Shown here: one piece after another, positions 53,707 through 64,000 of the stretch
Layout of the letters: each line of letters starts with the position of its first letter
Numbering within the stretch: the first letter of the stretch is position 1
DNA from: Cytidiella melzeri
Taxonomy: Eukaryota > Basidiomycota > Agaricomycetes > Polyporales > Irpicaceae
Reading direction: 5' to 3'
Assembly: GCA_022592445.1 (NCBI GenBank)
Contig: JABYQR010000205.1
Span: 18,439-82,438, forward strand
Length of the DNA: 64,000 bases
The notes under the pieces: model-generated
What the model was told of the DNA's origin: nothing
Seen by the model: the letters and a program-made list of their open reading frames with translations, nothing else
Database searches by the model: none
Position numbers and translations under genes: made by a program

Positions 53707-54575
53707 GACTTGAGGCTTTGAAGACGAGAGTGGAGGGTTGGAGGAGAGGGCGAAGACGGCGGCAGGATCTATTTTCGCGCAGCAGTGAGAGAGAGGGGGA
53801 GAGAGAGATCGCCTGCCAGCTGACGAGAAACAGATGCGGGTCGCCTGGGGATGGTGTGGGATGAGTTCGCCGTTGTGTGCGAGGGGGAGATGGGTGGCCG
53901 TTGGTGTGGTCGACAGAGGGTTGTCGAACGCAAACAAAACGACGCCCAAAGCAGACCAAGGGGCATGTTATCCGTTAGACGCCCTGGATGTATGTTACGA
54001 CCGAGTGGGCGAGCACCGAGCACTGAATTGGCAGACCTCTGTCACTCTGGAATACCCGCTTTGTCCTCCTCGTTATTCTAAGACGTCGCCGCTCATCTCT
54101 GCTGTGCATTATTGCGCTTTTATTATATATGATACGTTCGCACTCTAGACTTTTCTGGTGCACAGTATGCAAAATGTCACATGAACTTGGAACAGGTCAC
54201 TCTCGAAAGTCGTTGCAGAATTTCCGGCAGCACTTGCACTCGCCTCCAGGACGCCTGCATGCTGCGCTTCTCGGAGCTTTTCCCCTTCCCTGGTCGTGTT
54301 CTAGACACTTCATGTCGTCCAAGGCGGTCTTCCGCGACGACGGGCGCGACGTCTCCCCGCGTGGCCCAGCGAACGAAACGCATCTCAAGTCTTGATGCAT
54401 ATGACGAACCATACAATGTCAAAGAGCTACTGTGCCTCAACTCGAATGATCATCAGTTGATCGTTGCCTGGCAGAACATGATCCCACACCAGCTCTCAAT
54501 GAAATCCAGATAGATAGTATACAATACCCACAACTGACTCATAGTACAAACAAAAATGTATCCTCCGCACGACAA
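53707..54575. other. intergenic upstream of the MAPKKK gene
   Basis: Promoter and leader of the kinase gene plus 3' flank of GID8. The first 250 bp contain a GAGAGAGA purine tract (about 53,785-53,808). ORFs here have no features. Confidence 0.45.
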
Positions 54576-55773
54576 TCAGCCGTGCTTGGTCTGAGCGGTC
54601 GATTGCGTAAACGTGCCTTCACCCAGGTCGAGCTTCGTTCCAGAAATCCAAGTCAACGCCAACAGCATCCTAACAACCGTGCAGGGCGTACCTTCGGAAA
54701 CTCGGCGCGTTCATCCAACATAGTCTCACCCCAGCACAGTAATTTCAACAACCCAACAAGTTTCGCGTCCTTGCCTTGGCTGAGACTTTCCAGAATCGCC
54801 GCGTTCACCTCCCCGGCCGTCTTCAGCCGCTGCGCAGGAGAAAGCAGCTCGGCAATGGCTGGAGGTGCAGAAGGCGAAGATTCAAACGCTAAAAGCGCCA
54901 TCGTCTTCTCGAGCTCGGCGAGAAATTCTGGACTTTCCTCCCCGCGAGGGGCGAGCTCCTCCTGAGCGAATTCCAACGCTTCCGCGATCTTTCCTTGCCG
55001 GATGTACTCGATCAACTTTTGCTGCTGTAAGCGGAAATACAAAGCCGGATTCGTGTCCAGGATCTGTTGCGAGGAGAGATCAGTAACTAGTGTCAACGAA
55101 CACCGGATACAGACGGGCCAATCATATTGAAGACTGAAGTTTTGGTTGAGTCTCGTCAGCAACCGCAAGCGGTCTTGGAGTGGTGCATGAAAAAGTTTGA
55201 ATCCTATTGGCCCGCCGACAGGTAAGACATGTAACTTTGTGCTCACCTCGGGGTCGAGGTCGTTGACACGGGTGATTGCCTCGCTCACATCTCCCCTCTG
55301 CAGTGCCTCTCTGATGTTCATTCTGCTTTCAATGCTCTCCAAGTCAACCGGTGCTGCTAGTCCAGCTTCGTGGCTAAACTCTTCTGCCGCAGATTTGAAG
55401 CCTTCAATTACCAGATAGTCCATCACGAGGCGGTTTAGGTCACTACGAAGAAAGCACAAGTCAGCACTACGTCGAAAACTGCACGGAAGATGATGTGCGC
55501 GACCAGACAGTTTCAGGTAATACATGCAATACATTGTTTGTCTCGTCATTGATTTCGGAGAGATTCCCAAATGAGTTTCATCGTGGGTGTCTGGACGCGT
55601 ATGCGACACGGGCAGCAGACAGAGGACAAGGACGCTCACTTTTTCGAAACCTGTAAATCGTGCAGACGTCGTTCCCATTCTTCCTGACGTATTACAACTT
55701 TTGGCGGCTGGAAACACGAGTCTTGTTAGTTACCACGAGGGAGACATGATGAGTTGCGGGAAAGACTGACCAT
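54576..55773 (-). CDS. GID8: GID complex subunit 8 (LisH-CTLH protein, human TWA1), 231 aa
   Basis: Scaffold subunit of the GID/CTLH ubiquitin ligase, which in yeast degrades gluconeogenic enzymes. Exons in transcript order: 55773-55771, 55707-55640, 55442-55247, 55063-54692, 54632-54576. The LisH segment has KNDLNRLVMDYLVIEGFKSAAEEF; CTLH has LESIESRMNIREALQRGDVSEAI; the CRA region has FRLQQQKLIEYIRQGKIAEALEFAQEEL. Length is right. The first exon is the ATG alone: only this join (donor GTCAGT, branch-like CTAAC, acceptor TTCCAG) gives the frame of MPPKVVIRQEEW. The RING/degradation activity resides in other subunits. Confidence 0.92.
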
Positions 55774-56216
55774 GGAAGATTTTGGGCAGGGAGACGTCCG
55801 CAATTTATGGAAATTTGAGAGTTTAGGGCAGGTTAGGGTGTCACTTCGCAAGCAGATACTTAGCCGCCTTTGAGTTTGACTAACTAATATTTGTTTCTAA
55901 TCCAGTACGAAAGGTGCAAACTATTCGCTACTGGCAAGTATCGCGGGGGACTGCATTCGCCACACTTACTGGCTCACGCCACTGCCTGACACTGTACGGC
56001 AACATGTCCCTGTCCTTTTGGCTATGAACCAAAGATACATCCACTAAATAGACCCTCACCTACGCGCGATGCGTCCGAATCGGCTGCGTCTGTGCAAATG
56101 AAACTGATAACGTCTGTCATCCACCGCAAGCTATGTTTTGGACACAATGCCACCGAGACGTATGCTATTGAGAAAGTCGTTCTCTCCGACGACACCTGAC
56201 GTGAGATGCCCAAGCA
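55774..56216. other. intergenic between GID8 and RRP15
   Basis: Upstream of GID8 and 3' flank of RRP15. Nothing recognised. Confidence 0.45.
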
Positions 56217-56946
56217 TCAGCTGTAGACCCGCACAGAATAGACGAGCGACCCACTGTCTTTTCCTTGGCCAAGAGCGTTTGGCTTGAGTTTGCCCTTCTT
56301 CACATCTTTCGTTGCTAATGAAGGAGCTGGCAACGTCGGCTTGCCTGTCCCCCGCTGCGCTTTGAGGCCTTCCTCCGCGGCTGCGGCTGTAGTTTGAGAT
56401 TGCTGTATGACATTGAACAGTTTCACCACTTAATCATGCAGAGACACTTTGGTTAGATGACATTCTGGGAGGAAAACATAGTAACGTACCTCCTCTCTGA
56501 GCAACCTTTCGTAACGCCCTTTCGCTCTCTCCTCCCCATCCACCGATGACATCCTTTATCCGACCCTTCTCCTCCTTCTCCTTTCTCTCTACCTGGATGA
56601 CCTTCTTCCCCTTTGCCTCTAGCTTTTCGTCATTTCGTTTCCGGTTGATGGACGGCTTCAGTGACAGGGGAAGAGTGGAAGGCGCGTCCGTGTTCAGCAG
56701 AGACTGCAGCGCCGAGCCGAATCGTGTTGCGTCCGTCGCGCGGTGTTTCCGTTTCAGTGTCTTTTTGGATTTGGCCCACTTTGTGTCGGCAATTTCATCG
56801 TCAGTGTCGGCGGAAGCGTCGCCTTCGCTGTCTGCTTGCTCAGAGCCAGACGCAACGCTTGCATCGGCCTCCTCTTCCTCTCCTGAGTTGTTGAGCTCTT
56901 CCTCGGGTTTTTTCTCGTCTATTTTCTGTCGCTTTGAGAGAGGCAT
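56217..56946 (-). CDS. RRP15: RRP15-like ribosome biogenesis protein, 222 aa
   Basis: Nucleolar factor for pre-60S assembly and rRNA processing. Exons in transcript order: 56946-56490, 56428-56217. The first 60 residues are basic then strongly acidic (SGEEEEADAS, DTDDEIAD), typical of nucleolar proteins. The conserved part has KWAKSKKTLKRKHRATDATRFGSALQSLL split by family-like SINRKRNDEKLEAKGKK, and RALRKVAQRGVVKLFNVIQQSQ, which marks the Rrp15 domain. The tail is Lys/Gly-rich. Confidence 0.87.
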
Positions 56947-57354
56947 GGCGTGTAGAGTGGAGGGTTGCGGTCGAAAGTGAAGATTATTGGCAGTAAATTG
57001 ACAAAGGCGTCTGTGATTTGGATCTGATCCAGGGATCGACTGCACACCAATATATATGAACTTATTATTGAACTGACGACCAACGCCTGGGGCTGACAGC
57101 TGCGGTAGACACATCCTTCAGCTGTACTCTGCTTTGCTTGCTTTCGAGAGCACATAAACTGCTCGTCCTCGCTGTTGCTCTCATCTTTGCTTTGCCTAAT
57201 CGTTCCGTACGGTGCAGGTCGCCGCGATTCAACCTCGATATCTACTACCGCCTCTTCTGGCTCGCTTCAAGGATCAGGCAAGAGACATCGCCTGTGTTTT
57301 AGACCCTTTCCTCAGTCAAGTCGTCCTCGTCTACTCAGCCCTTCAAGGTCCAGT
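56947..57354. promoter_or_regulatory. divergent upstream region of RRP15 and the ankyrin-DIL gene
   Basis: 408 bp between the two start codons. An ATATATGAAC stretch lies near 57,050. No specific regulator site recognised. Confidence 0.45.
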
Positions 57355-60300
57355 ATGGCGTCTTCGTCCTCGTTACTACCTCAAGTCAGCATCACTGTGG
57401 AACCAGACCTGCAACCCATTTATCCCACCCCGACCCAGCTGTCTCACTTGCTCTCTCCTAACGTCGGGCTCTCACCGAGCCAGAAAGCAGACCTCGTGTC
57501 GCACTGTTTAACGCGTGCATGCGTGTTCGGCGACTTCAGCTTACTCTCGTACCTTCTCTCGGAGCCTCAGGCGCAACCTCACATCGATCTCGGAAAGCAA
57601 GACGAGGACGGACTCGGTCTGTTGAGCGTCACGATTCTAGGGTTTGGATCGGAGAGCGAGAGAGACGTAGAGCGAGAAGAGTGTGTGCGGTTGCTTATTG
57701 CTGAAGGCACGGACGTGAACCAACCCGACCACGGTAAGCTACCGATTGTCCACTCATTTCTCTGGCTCGTTGCCTGACTTTGAGCCACAGCTGGCTGGGG
57801 TGCACTGCATCATGCAGCACTACTCGCACCGCCAACACTTGTGTCGCATCTACTGACGCGGGGATCTTCTCCATTCGCAGTCACGCGGCGGAACCTCACG
57901 GCATTAGATATCGTGACCGCGCACTCCCCTCTTCCTGGCAGAGAGGATGTTCGTGTGCTGCTTGAAGAAGCGATGCGGGAGAAGGGATGGACAGGCGGGC
58001 GTATGGAGGAGAGGCGGCGGCTGCAAGAAAAACAAAAGCAAAGGATGCAGACCCAACGAGCATTGCAGGACCAACTCACTAGCACACTCGGCATAGAGTT
58101 CAGATGGTGGGGAGACTCTGACTCGGAAATTGACTTGAACGAGGTGTCTGACATTGAAGATGAGGATTCGGAGATACTAGACGTATTTGTGTGTGCAGCT
58201 TCGCCTCGTTCGTGTCCTGCTCACTGACACCTTCACAAGACACCATCACCAGATTATACTTCAATGCTGGTGTTCTCCCCTCACGCTCTACCAAACATCT
58301 TCCAGTCTCTGATCATCGACTTCCGTCCTGCACTACGGAACACTGAACCAGCAAACGCGCTTTATATGCTAGCACGCTTCGCGTGTCTAAAATGTGGAGA
58401 AGACTGGCTTGATGATCTCATCACAGGCGCGACCGACGCGATTGAAGATACTTTCTTCGTAGGTGATCCCGGCATTAATCTCGGTTATCTTCTTATCCAC
58501 CATATTACAGAACCACGGAGACGATCTCACATGTTTGGTTTTCTGGCTCTACAATCTCACAGTATGGCTACACCTTATGCGCTGCGATGAGGCATTGAAG
58601 GAGACTTGCGAGATGCTCGGGTCGTTCTCGCTCATCGAGGAGATTCTCAACTCTGTGTTCGGTAAGCACAGAAGCTCGCTATCTTGAGTCGTCCGTTCAC
58701 GAATATGCAGTTTTCATCATCAGGTTCGCTGAAAGACGAATCGATCAGATGCTAGATGCCGCCTTGTTGGACTACACCCCACTTTCGAGCGAATTCGACG
58801 CAGTGCAGTTTGAGTCAGAATGGTCTTTCCTACGTTCCTTCGGCGCGGGTAAGAAGAAACCAGCTCTTCCGCCTGCAATAAACACTCTGCCTCCAGCTTC
58901 ACCGATAATGAAGAGTGGAACTTCCACTCCAAATGCGTCTTCAACTCCTGCTCGACCGACCACACCCCCGAACACCGCCGCCGGCAAATTTGCTTCACTT
59001 CGGAATCCGTTTGGACGTGGTAGGCCACCCACTAGTGTCTCACTGGGTGGTTCGCTTAGTGATGCCTCGAGCATGACTTCTCCTCAAGAGATGACTTCGT
59101 TTATGACGGCACTGCAGACCTTCCTCCGCCTTGCAAATGTCAATCCTGCGCTAACCACGCAGCTTTGGTCGCAAGTAATGTATTGGGCAGCCTGTGAGTG
59201 AATATTGTTGTGACGATCTCTCCTGTAGGTCTCAACCTGAATAGGCGAAATGTTCAACCGTGTCCTTACCAGGAAGAAATACTTGTGCAGGTATGGAAAT
59301 AGTTTTCAAAGGTCTCTGATGATTTATCACGGAAAACGTCCCTACAGATCTCGAGCGGTACAAATCAGCATGAACATTAGTGTCGTCGAGGAATGGATTG
59401 ACAGCATGGACTTGCCAAAGGGAGTAGGGGCTCACTTTGCGCCTGTGAAGGACCTTCTCAGTTGGCTTCAGGTACGGTGAAAACACGCTCCTGCGAGACA
59501 TGGATGTTCATCTCCTCGATTGAATAGTGTTTGTCGTCCATCAACGAATTTTCCAACTTGATCGCGACTATACAGACAATGAGGCACATCAATCCCCTTC
59601 AGGTAAGACAAATCTTGATTCCCATCACAGACCTCGGTAGCTAGATTGAGACGACGACCTATAGATGCGACGCGCAGTACGGGACTACAAGTACGAAGTC
59701 AACGAGGGGCGTATGACTGAAGAATGCGTTCAATATCTCGCTCAGCTGCAGAAAGACTGGGAACGCCATCGCGTCAAGCTCGGCGTTGAGGCTCTTCGTA
59801 AAGAGGTAAGCCCAGCTACGGCTATACGTATTGTAATCTCCATCTGATGTCTTTTGACAGATCAACGAGCGCGAACGCGATGACTCTTCTCCTCCGTTGA
59901 ATAGCAACTCGAGCTTTGTTGAGAGCATTCCGCCATCTCCGAACCCGGACGAGATCAGAGCCCAGCGCAGTATTGATTCTTTGTTCGATCGTGTGTCGGA
60001 GAAGTCCTCATGGGAACCCCCTTCTCCACCAGAAGCGCTAGGTGAATTGCTCGACTCTCGACACATGCTCCCCTTGTTCCTCCCATCAGACCCTCGCTTC
60101 TTGGGTGCCGTGCCAGTGAAGCAAAATCCCTCCTATCAAGGCAGCCATCACACAAGCATGTCCTCGAATGTAGGCTCTCACAAGCGAAGTGGTAGCCGTG
60201 TACGCGCTGCAATGTCGTGGAAGCTGCCAAGCAGGAAACTGCGCGAAGTAGAGATTCGCACACTGCAATGGATAGATGGAGCACCGTCGGCTGCGAGGTG

Positions 60301-60511
60301 GTACAGGTCAATAGAGGTGGACGATGAAGACGAGGAGAAGCCTCCTTCATATTCCCTTGGTGACTCGGACACGGAGGTCGGACAGCTCAGAGCCACTACG
60401 CATTTCACTCCTTTGACAAGATCACGATCGGTGGCTCGAAGTAGAGGGAGGATGAACAGTACGGCAGGTAGTCCGCTAGCGGAGGTTTCGCACTCCCGCA
60501 TACCGTCGTAA
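57355..60511 (+). CDS. ankyrin-repeat and DIL (dilute) domain protein, 886 aa
   Basis: DIL domains are otherwise the cargo-binding tails of class V myosins; this fungal type lacks a motor and likely serves in traffic or polarity. Exons: 57355-57733, 57791-58182, 58240-58458, 58511-58661, 58711-59193, 59245-59290, 59348-59471, 59528-59602, 59665-59805, 59861-60511. Ankyrin-like repeats lie at about residues 45-180 (ACVFGDFSLLSYLL, GWGALHHAALLAPP, NLTALDIVTAH). The DIL region runs from about residue 300 (FWLYNLTVWLHLM) to 610 (WLQCLSSINEF, EGRMTEECVQYLAQL). The C-terminus is Ser/Pro-rich and disordered. All ten joins keep frame. Confidence 0.9.
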
Positions 60512-60835
60512 TCCCCGGTGTGCGTACTATGCTCTGCTCGTCATGATCCGCCAAACCCTTGCATCTCGTCTGGACACCTCATCTATTCAGCACTGGTTTT
60601 TATTCTTGTGACATTTACTCAAATTGCTGTCAAGGTTATGTTAGATTCTGCACATTGTATTCTACACAATTATTTGTACGTCCATGGGAGATTGGAGTGA
60701 GCCCTCGTCGTATTTTGTCATTAGTCGTGGTCGTGGGTAAAACTACCCACTGCCAAACTGAGAGGTAGCAAGTTTTCTTGGATCGATCCCTATCAACGTG
60801 GTACCACGAACTTGCGACTAACGTTTGTACTTGGG
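60512..60835. other. intergenic upstream of the DLH/SnoaL fusion gene
   Basis: 3' flank of the ankyrin-DIL gene and promoter of the next. Nothing recognised. Confidence 0.45.
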
Positions 60836-62715
60836 ATGTCTCGCTTTCATCCTAATTCCGTCCCGTCAGTCCTCAATCCAGCGATCTTGGTGGTGTTCAT
60901 CTCTGAAGACCAAGTAGGGTGGTGCACTCAGGTTTGTTCTTCTTGCACGTCCATCTCTGAAGATTGATTCCGCTGAAACATGGGTATCTTGATAGTTCGC
61001 TGAGGAAGGCTACGACGTGTATCAAATCGTTGCCAATCAGCCTGTCGACGACGCAGTGCAGGAGGTATTGAAAGCGTTGCATACTAGCAGAGCTGACTTG
61101 GGCTCTTGCGTGAACTGGGCCCTTATCACATATGGCATAGGGCAAGAGGCACTCGATTCCATCTTCGCTGGTCTGCCGCTTCCAAGCCTGAAAGCTGCTG
61201 TTCACTTCTGCCCGGCTGTTGATCATTCAGCGGGTTTACTCTTGAAACATGCCAACAATATCTATATCCCGTGAGTTCGTAATCACCGTCCTTCTCGCTC
61301 AGCAAGAAAACTGATTGGAATTCGCTTGCGTTCTCAGTACGCTCTTGCACTTGAATTCCAGTCAAGAAGAGCTTAATCTCTCTGTGATCGATGTGGCAAG
61401 CACCTCAGAATTCACGGCTATACTCCACCCGATACAAGCACATGTCTACCCCAAAGTTACCTCGTCCCGACCTTTCCCATACGACATGAAAGCCCCGGCT
61501 CTTATCACTGCTGAAGAGAAGTCAGAGGTGGACATATATACCAGGTCTGCCGTAAGCTTATCTTACAGCCGGACTTTGGATCTCCTCCGTCGGGAGCTCG
61601 GTCCTCGCTTCGACCTCGAGAAGCTGTGGGAGAAGCACACCTACTATGTAAGTCACGCATGCCTGGTGTGTCATGAGCTGTTCTCATTGGATATTTCAGG
61701 AGTTTGTAGAGAGAGATGCTCTCAGTGCGTTCTTTGCTATCAGAACTATTCTTGATATTTGATCGTTCATTCGTCATCCATGGCCTAGAAACGATGTCGA
61801 CCATGGTGTGCTAGCTTTCCCCGTACTTCAGCTCAACCGCTAAAGTACTCGTATAGGTCGCGGTCCCGTATGTGAACCATGTCCCGACGCTAACTGGCGG
61901 GGTTGGTTTCGAACAGTTAGCTCGTTTTTACAAGGTATGGGAATCATACAGAAACTATCGTTGCTCACTCGAGCTATCTAGTGCTCATCATGTGTTGTAG
62001 TATCACTTTACCAAGGAGAACGTGATGAAGCTATTACGCTCAAATCATATCTTCACTGATGCCATTTACGTCAGGTCACGCCTCCAGACACGGAGCTCAT
62101 TACGGTCTCACGCACTGGTAGGTCTCTAAAGCAATTTTTAGAGACTGAAGTTTATTTCTATGCGTAGTTGGCGCGGATCGTATCATTGACGAGATGATCT
62201 TTAGATGCACGCACACAACCGTAAGGATCTGAAGTTGTTCTATCCAAACCCACTGGGCTGAGCGGTTTCTAGGAAATCGACTATTTTCTCCCCGGTGTCA
62301 AGCCCACAGGAAAACCTCTAGAGCTGACCGTTGTTGGGATTGTTGCTTTTCGAGGAGATAAGTTGACGTTCGAGTGCGCCTGTGTATTATCACTTTTTTT
62401 GGATTCCTTGCTGATGCACGCTTTTAGACATATGTGAGTACCCCAATAAAATATCTGTGGGGATTGTGTATTTATGGGGACATTCGTCTCAGCTACTGGG
62501 ATCAAGCATCGGCTTTGGTACAGGTCAGGATATGATCACTCCCTCAGCGAAAATGTTTCATTTTTACAGGCTTCATTTAGCTGGGTCTGTTGGATATTGG
62601 AAACTTGCCTGTCGCTGGAGTAGAAGTAGCTCGGAAGGTCGTCAATCCATTTGGCATGCCTAGTAATGAACTAATGGAAAAGTGGAAGGAGAGCGAGGGT
62701 CTTCCTATTGACTGA
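60836..62715 (+). CDS. dienelactone hydrolase-like plus SnoaL-like fusion protein, 396 aa
   Basis: Fungal two-domain protein of unproven function, often labelled carboxymethylenebutenolidase. Exons: 60836-60931, 60996-61270, 61338-61647, 61700-61724, 61789-61805, 61857-61934, 62001-62021, 62075-62117, 62168-62220, 62273-62373, 62428-62433, 62493-62523, 62581-62715. The N-terminal half is an alpha/beta hydrolase remnant (FAEEGYDVYQIVANQP, NWALITYGIGQEAL); the nucleophile Cys of true dienelactone hydrolases (GYCFGG type) is not seen. The C-terminal half is an NTF2/SnoaL fold: YVNHVPTLTGGVGF, RTVGADRIIDEMIF, HIYWDQASALVQLGLLD. Exon 11 is 6 nt (inside FEHIYWD) and exon 5 is 17 nt; both are required by frame and motif. 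Confidence 0.87.
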
Positions 62716-62989
62716 TGTTAGCGCGAGTAAACTGTACATTACGGTTCGCGCTGGAGCAGCGTGGAGATGCGATACAACAGCCAAACTACTTGACCTTCCT
62801 AATTCGGAGCCAGGTGTGTTGCCCAGTTGGGCGGCTACTGCATCTGCAGGTACTGTACGTCACGGTACAGCCTGTGTACAGCCTGTGCAGTTGTCAGGCA
62901 TATGTGGCAAGGGCTCTGCACAACCGTCGACGTCCAACTCTGCTTACGACAGTCACCGTCTTGATTCGTGCGTTTTGTACCATTTGTCC

Positions 62990-64000
62990 ATGTCATTCCC
63001 CGAAGACGAACCGTTTAACCATGAAGCTCTGAATCTGATCCGTGGGCATTCGCGGGCAGTTTCCTCCGACAACCTGCTAGAGCGCGAGAGCGCTGCCAAT
63101 GATTCGTTTTACGACAACCCAGACCAGTCAAAGCATGGCGTACCTACCGAACCAGAGGAGTACAACCCGAGAAACGGGCAGCATTCGAGGAGCTATGAGG
63201 ACTTGGGTATATACATCAATGCAAATGTGTCTCAAGTCAAATCCTGGTCACTGAGTGCATATTGGCAGAGTATGCTGACGATGGGCCATACGACGCCGAG
63301 CACGCGCGTCCCATAAACGAAAAGGCCCGTCCACTGTCGCGATTCCTTGCTATGGCTCCAGGCGATGGTAGGAACAGCATGCAGCAGCGGATAGAGCGCA
63401 AGAGGCGGGGTATTGGACGACAAAAGTATCCTTACGTGGGTGAGACAACATGCTGCTTTTCCGTGTTTGCCAATATTCATCGGTCTCGTCGTTATCCTTA
63501 GCATGGACACTTGCAGTAGCTATGCTTGGGGTCTTGATCTACGAGCTGGTGCTCAATTCGAAGACCCAGGGCACTCCGTTATCATTCCATGTACGCCTCT
63601 TAGATATCTTCGTATTGAAGTCAGGGCTGACTTGACAGCAGCCTGTGGTCAATCCGATGCTGGGGCCGTCACAGAGTGCCCTCATCAACGCAGGCGCGCG
63701 TTTCCCTCCTTGTATGAAGGAAATACAAGACTTACCAGTGTCGACATCTTTTGCATGTACGCCGTCTTCCTCCGACCGAAGATATATATATATGACAATC
63801 TCCCCTTCAGGCTTGAACGACACTGCGAATCCACCGGATCGTTTATGCCCCTTAGAAGATGTCTGTGGGTTTGGTGGGTTTCACGACAAGCAGCCAAATC
63901 AGTGGTTCAGGTGTGCTGTGATCCTTTCAAATTATCACTTTGCTGATCCCTGGTCAACAGGTTCATTACACCAATATTCCTTCACGCAGGCATTATCCAC
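62990..64000 (+). CDS. rhomboid-family intramembrane protein, N-terminal part (cut by window end)
   Basis: Exons seen: 62990-63206, 63269-63439, 63502-63590, 63642-63756, 63811-63910, 63961 onward. The first 140 residues are a charged cytosolic domain. A first membrane segment (WTLAVAMLGVLIYELVL) follows, then a lumenal part with family features PVVNPMLGPSQSALINAGARFPPC, where the NPMxGPS and GARxxPCM motifs mark fungal rhomboids. A Cys-containing loop (CLNDT, LCPLEDVCGFGGF) precedes the second membrane segment starting FITPIFLHAGIIH. The catalytic Ser-His region would lie beyond the window, so protease activity cannot be judged. Confidence 0.85.

Noticed and set aside
49693..53949. Single 1,418-codon ORF taken as one exon from an upstream ATG at 53949
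   Set aside because: Three stop-free introns with good splice sites lie within it, and residues before 53706 look like translated leader; the ATG at 53706 was preferred.

Overview
The window reads as nuclear DNA of a basidiomycete fungus, most likely an Agaricomycete. Genes are tightly packed and cut by many 50-70 nt introns (GT..AG, occasionally GC..AG). Gene content is fungal: a CSL transcription factor, a Bck1-type MAPKKK, a Cdc3-type septin, and a Ty3/gypsy chromovirus. All gene models were spliced by hand from the sequence; identities rest on recognised family motifs, not on database searches.

Layout. 1-15.1 kb: tail of an unknown gene, an unknown two-exon gene, a CSL factor preceded by a cluster of CSL target sites, pyruvate kinase (14 exons), ribulose-phosphate 3-epimerase, a repetitive GPI-anchored-looking secreted protein, COX6A and RPN2. 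15.1-25.85 kb: a repeat-rich island. It holds an almost CpG-free tract with one intact secreted-protein ORF, a full-length 7.1-kb chromovirus (449-bp LTRs differing at one base, 5-bp target duplication), and an older decayed gypsy pol relic split by a PIF/Harbinger-like MITE. 25.85-45.8 kb: housekeeping genes (D-2-hydroxyacid dehydrogenase, importin alpha, LSM5, bS16m, ACBD6-like, mL44, succinyl-CoA ligase alpha, transportin-3/Mtr10, septin, an unknown, nitrilase, mS35, CXXC zinc protein). 46-64 kb: IQ-motif protein, Bck1-like MAPKKK, GID8, RRP15, an ankyrin-DIL protein, a DLH/SnoaL fusion and the start of a rhomboid-like protein cut by the window edge.

How it fits together. Most genes are independent housekeeping loci. 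Several work in mitochondria (COX6A, bS16m, mL44, mS35, succinyl-CoA ligase alpha), two in protein turnover (RPN2, GID8), two in transport receptors (importin alpha, transportin-3) and two in wall/morphogenesis (Bck1-like kinase, septin). The strongest candidate novelties are: (i) four copies of the CSL target octamer packed into the 5' leader of the CSL gene itself; (ii) a chromovirus whose primer-binding site is complementary to its own predicted RNA 5' end, as in self-primed Tf1, with a canonical -1 slippery site before Pol; (iii) a 50-bp copy of a host exon in the TE relic that differs from its source only at CpG sites; and (iv) an intact secreted-protein ORF containing one CpG in 411 nt. 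No tRNA, rRNA or CRISPR was found.
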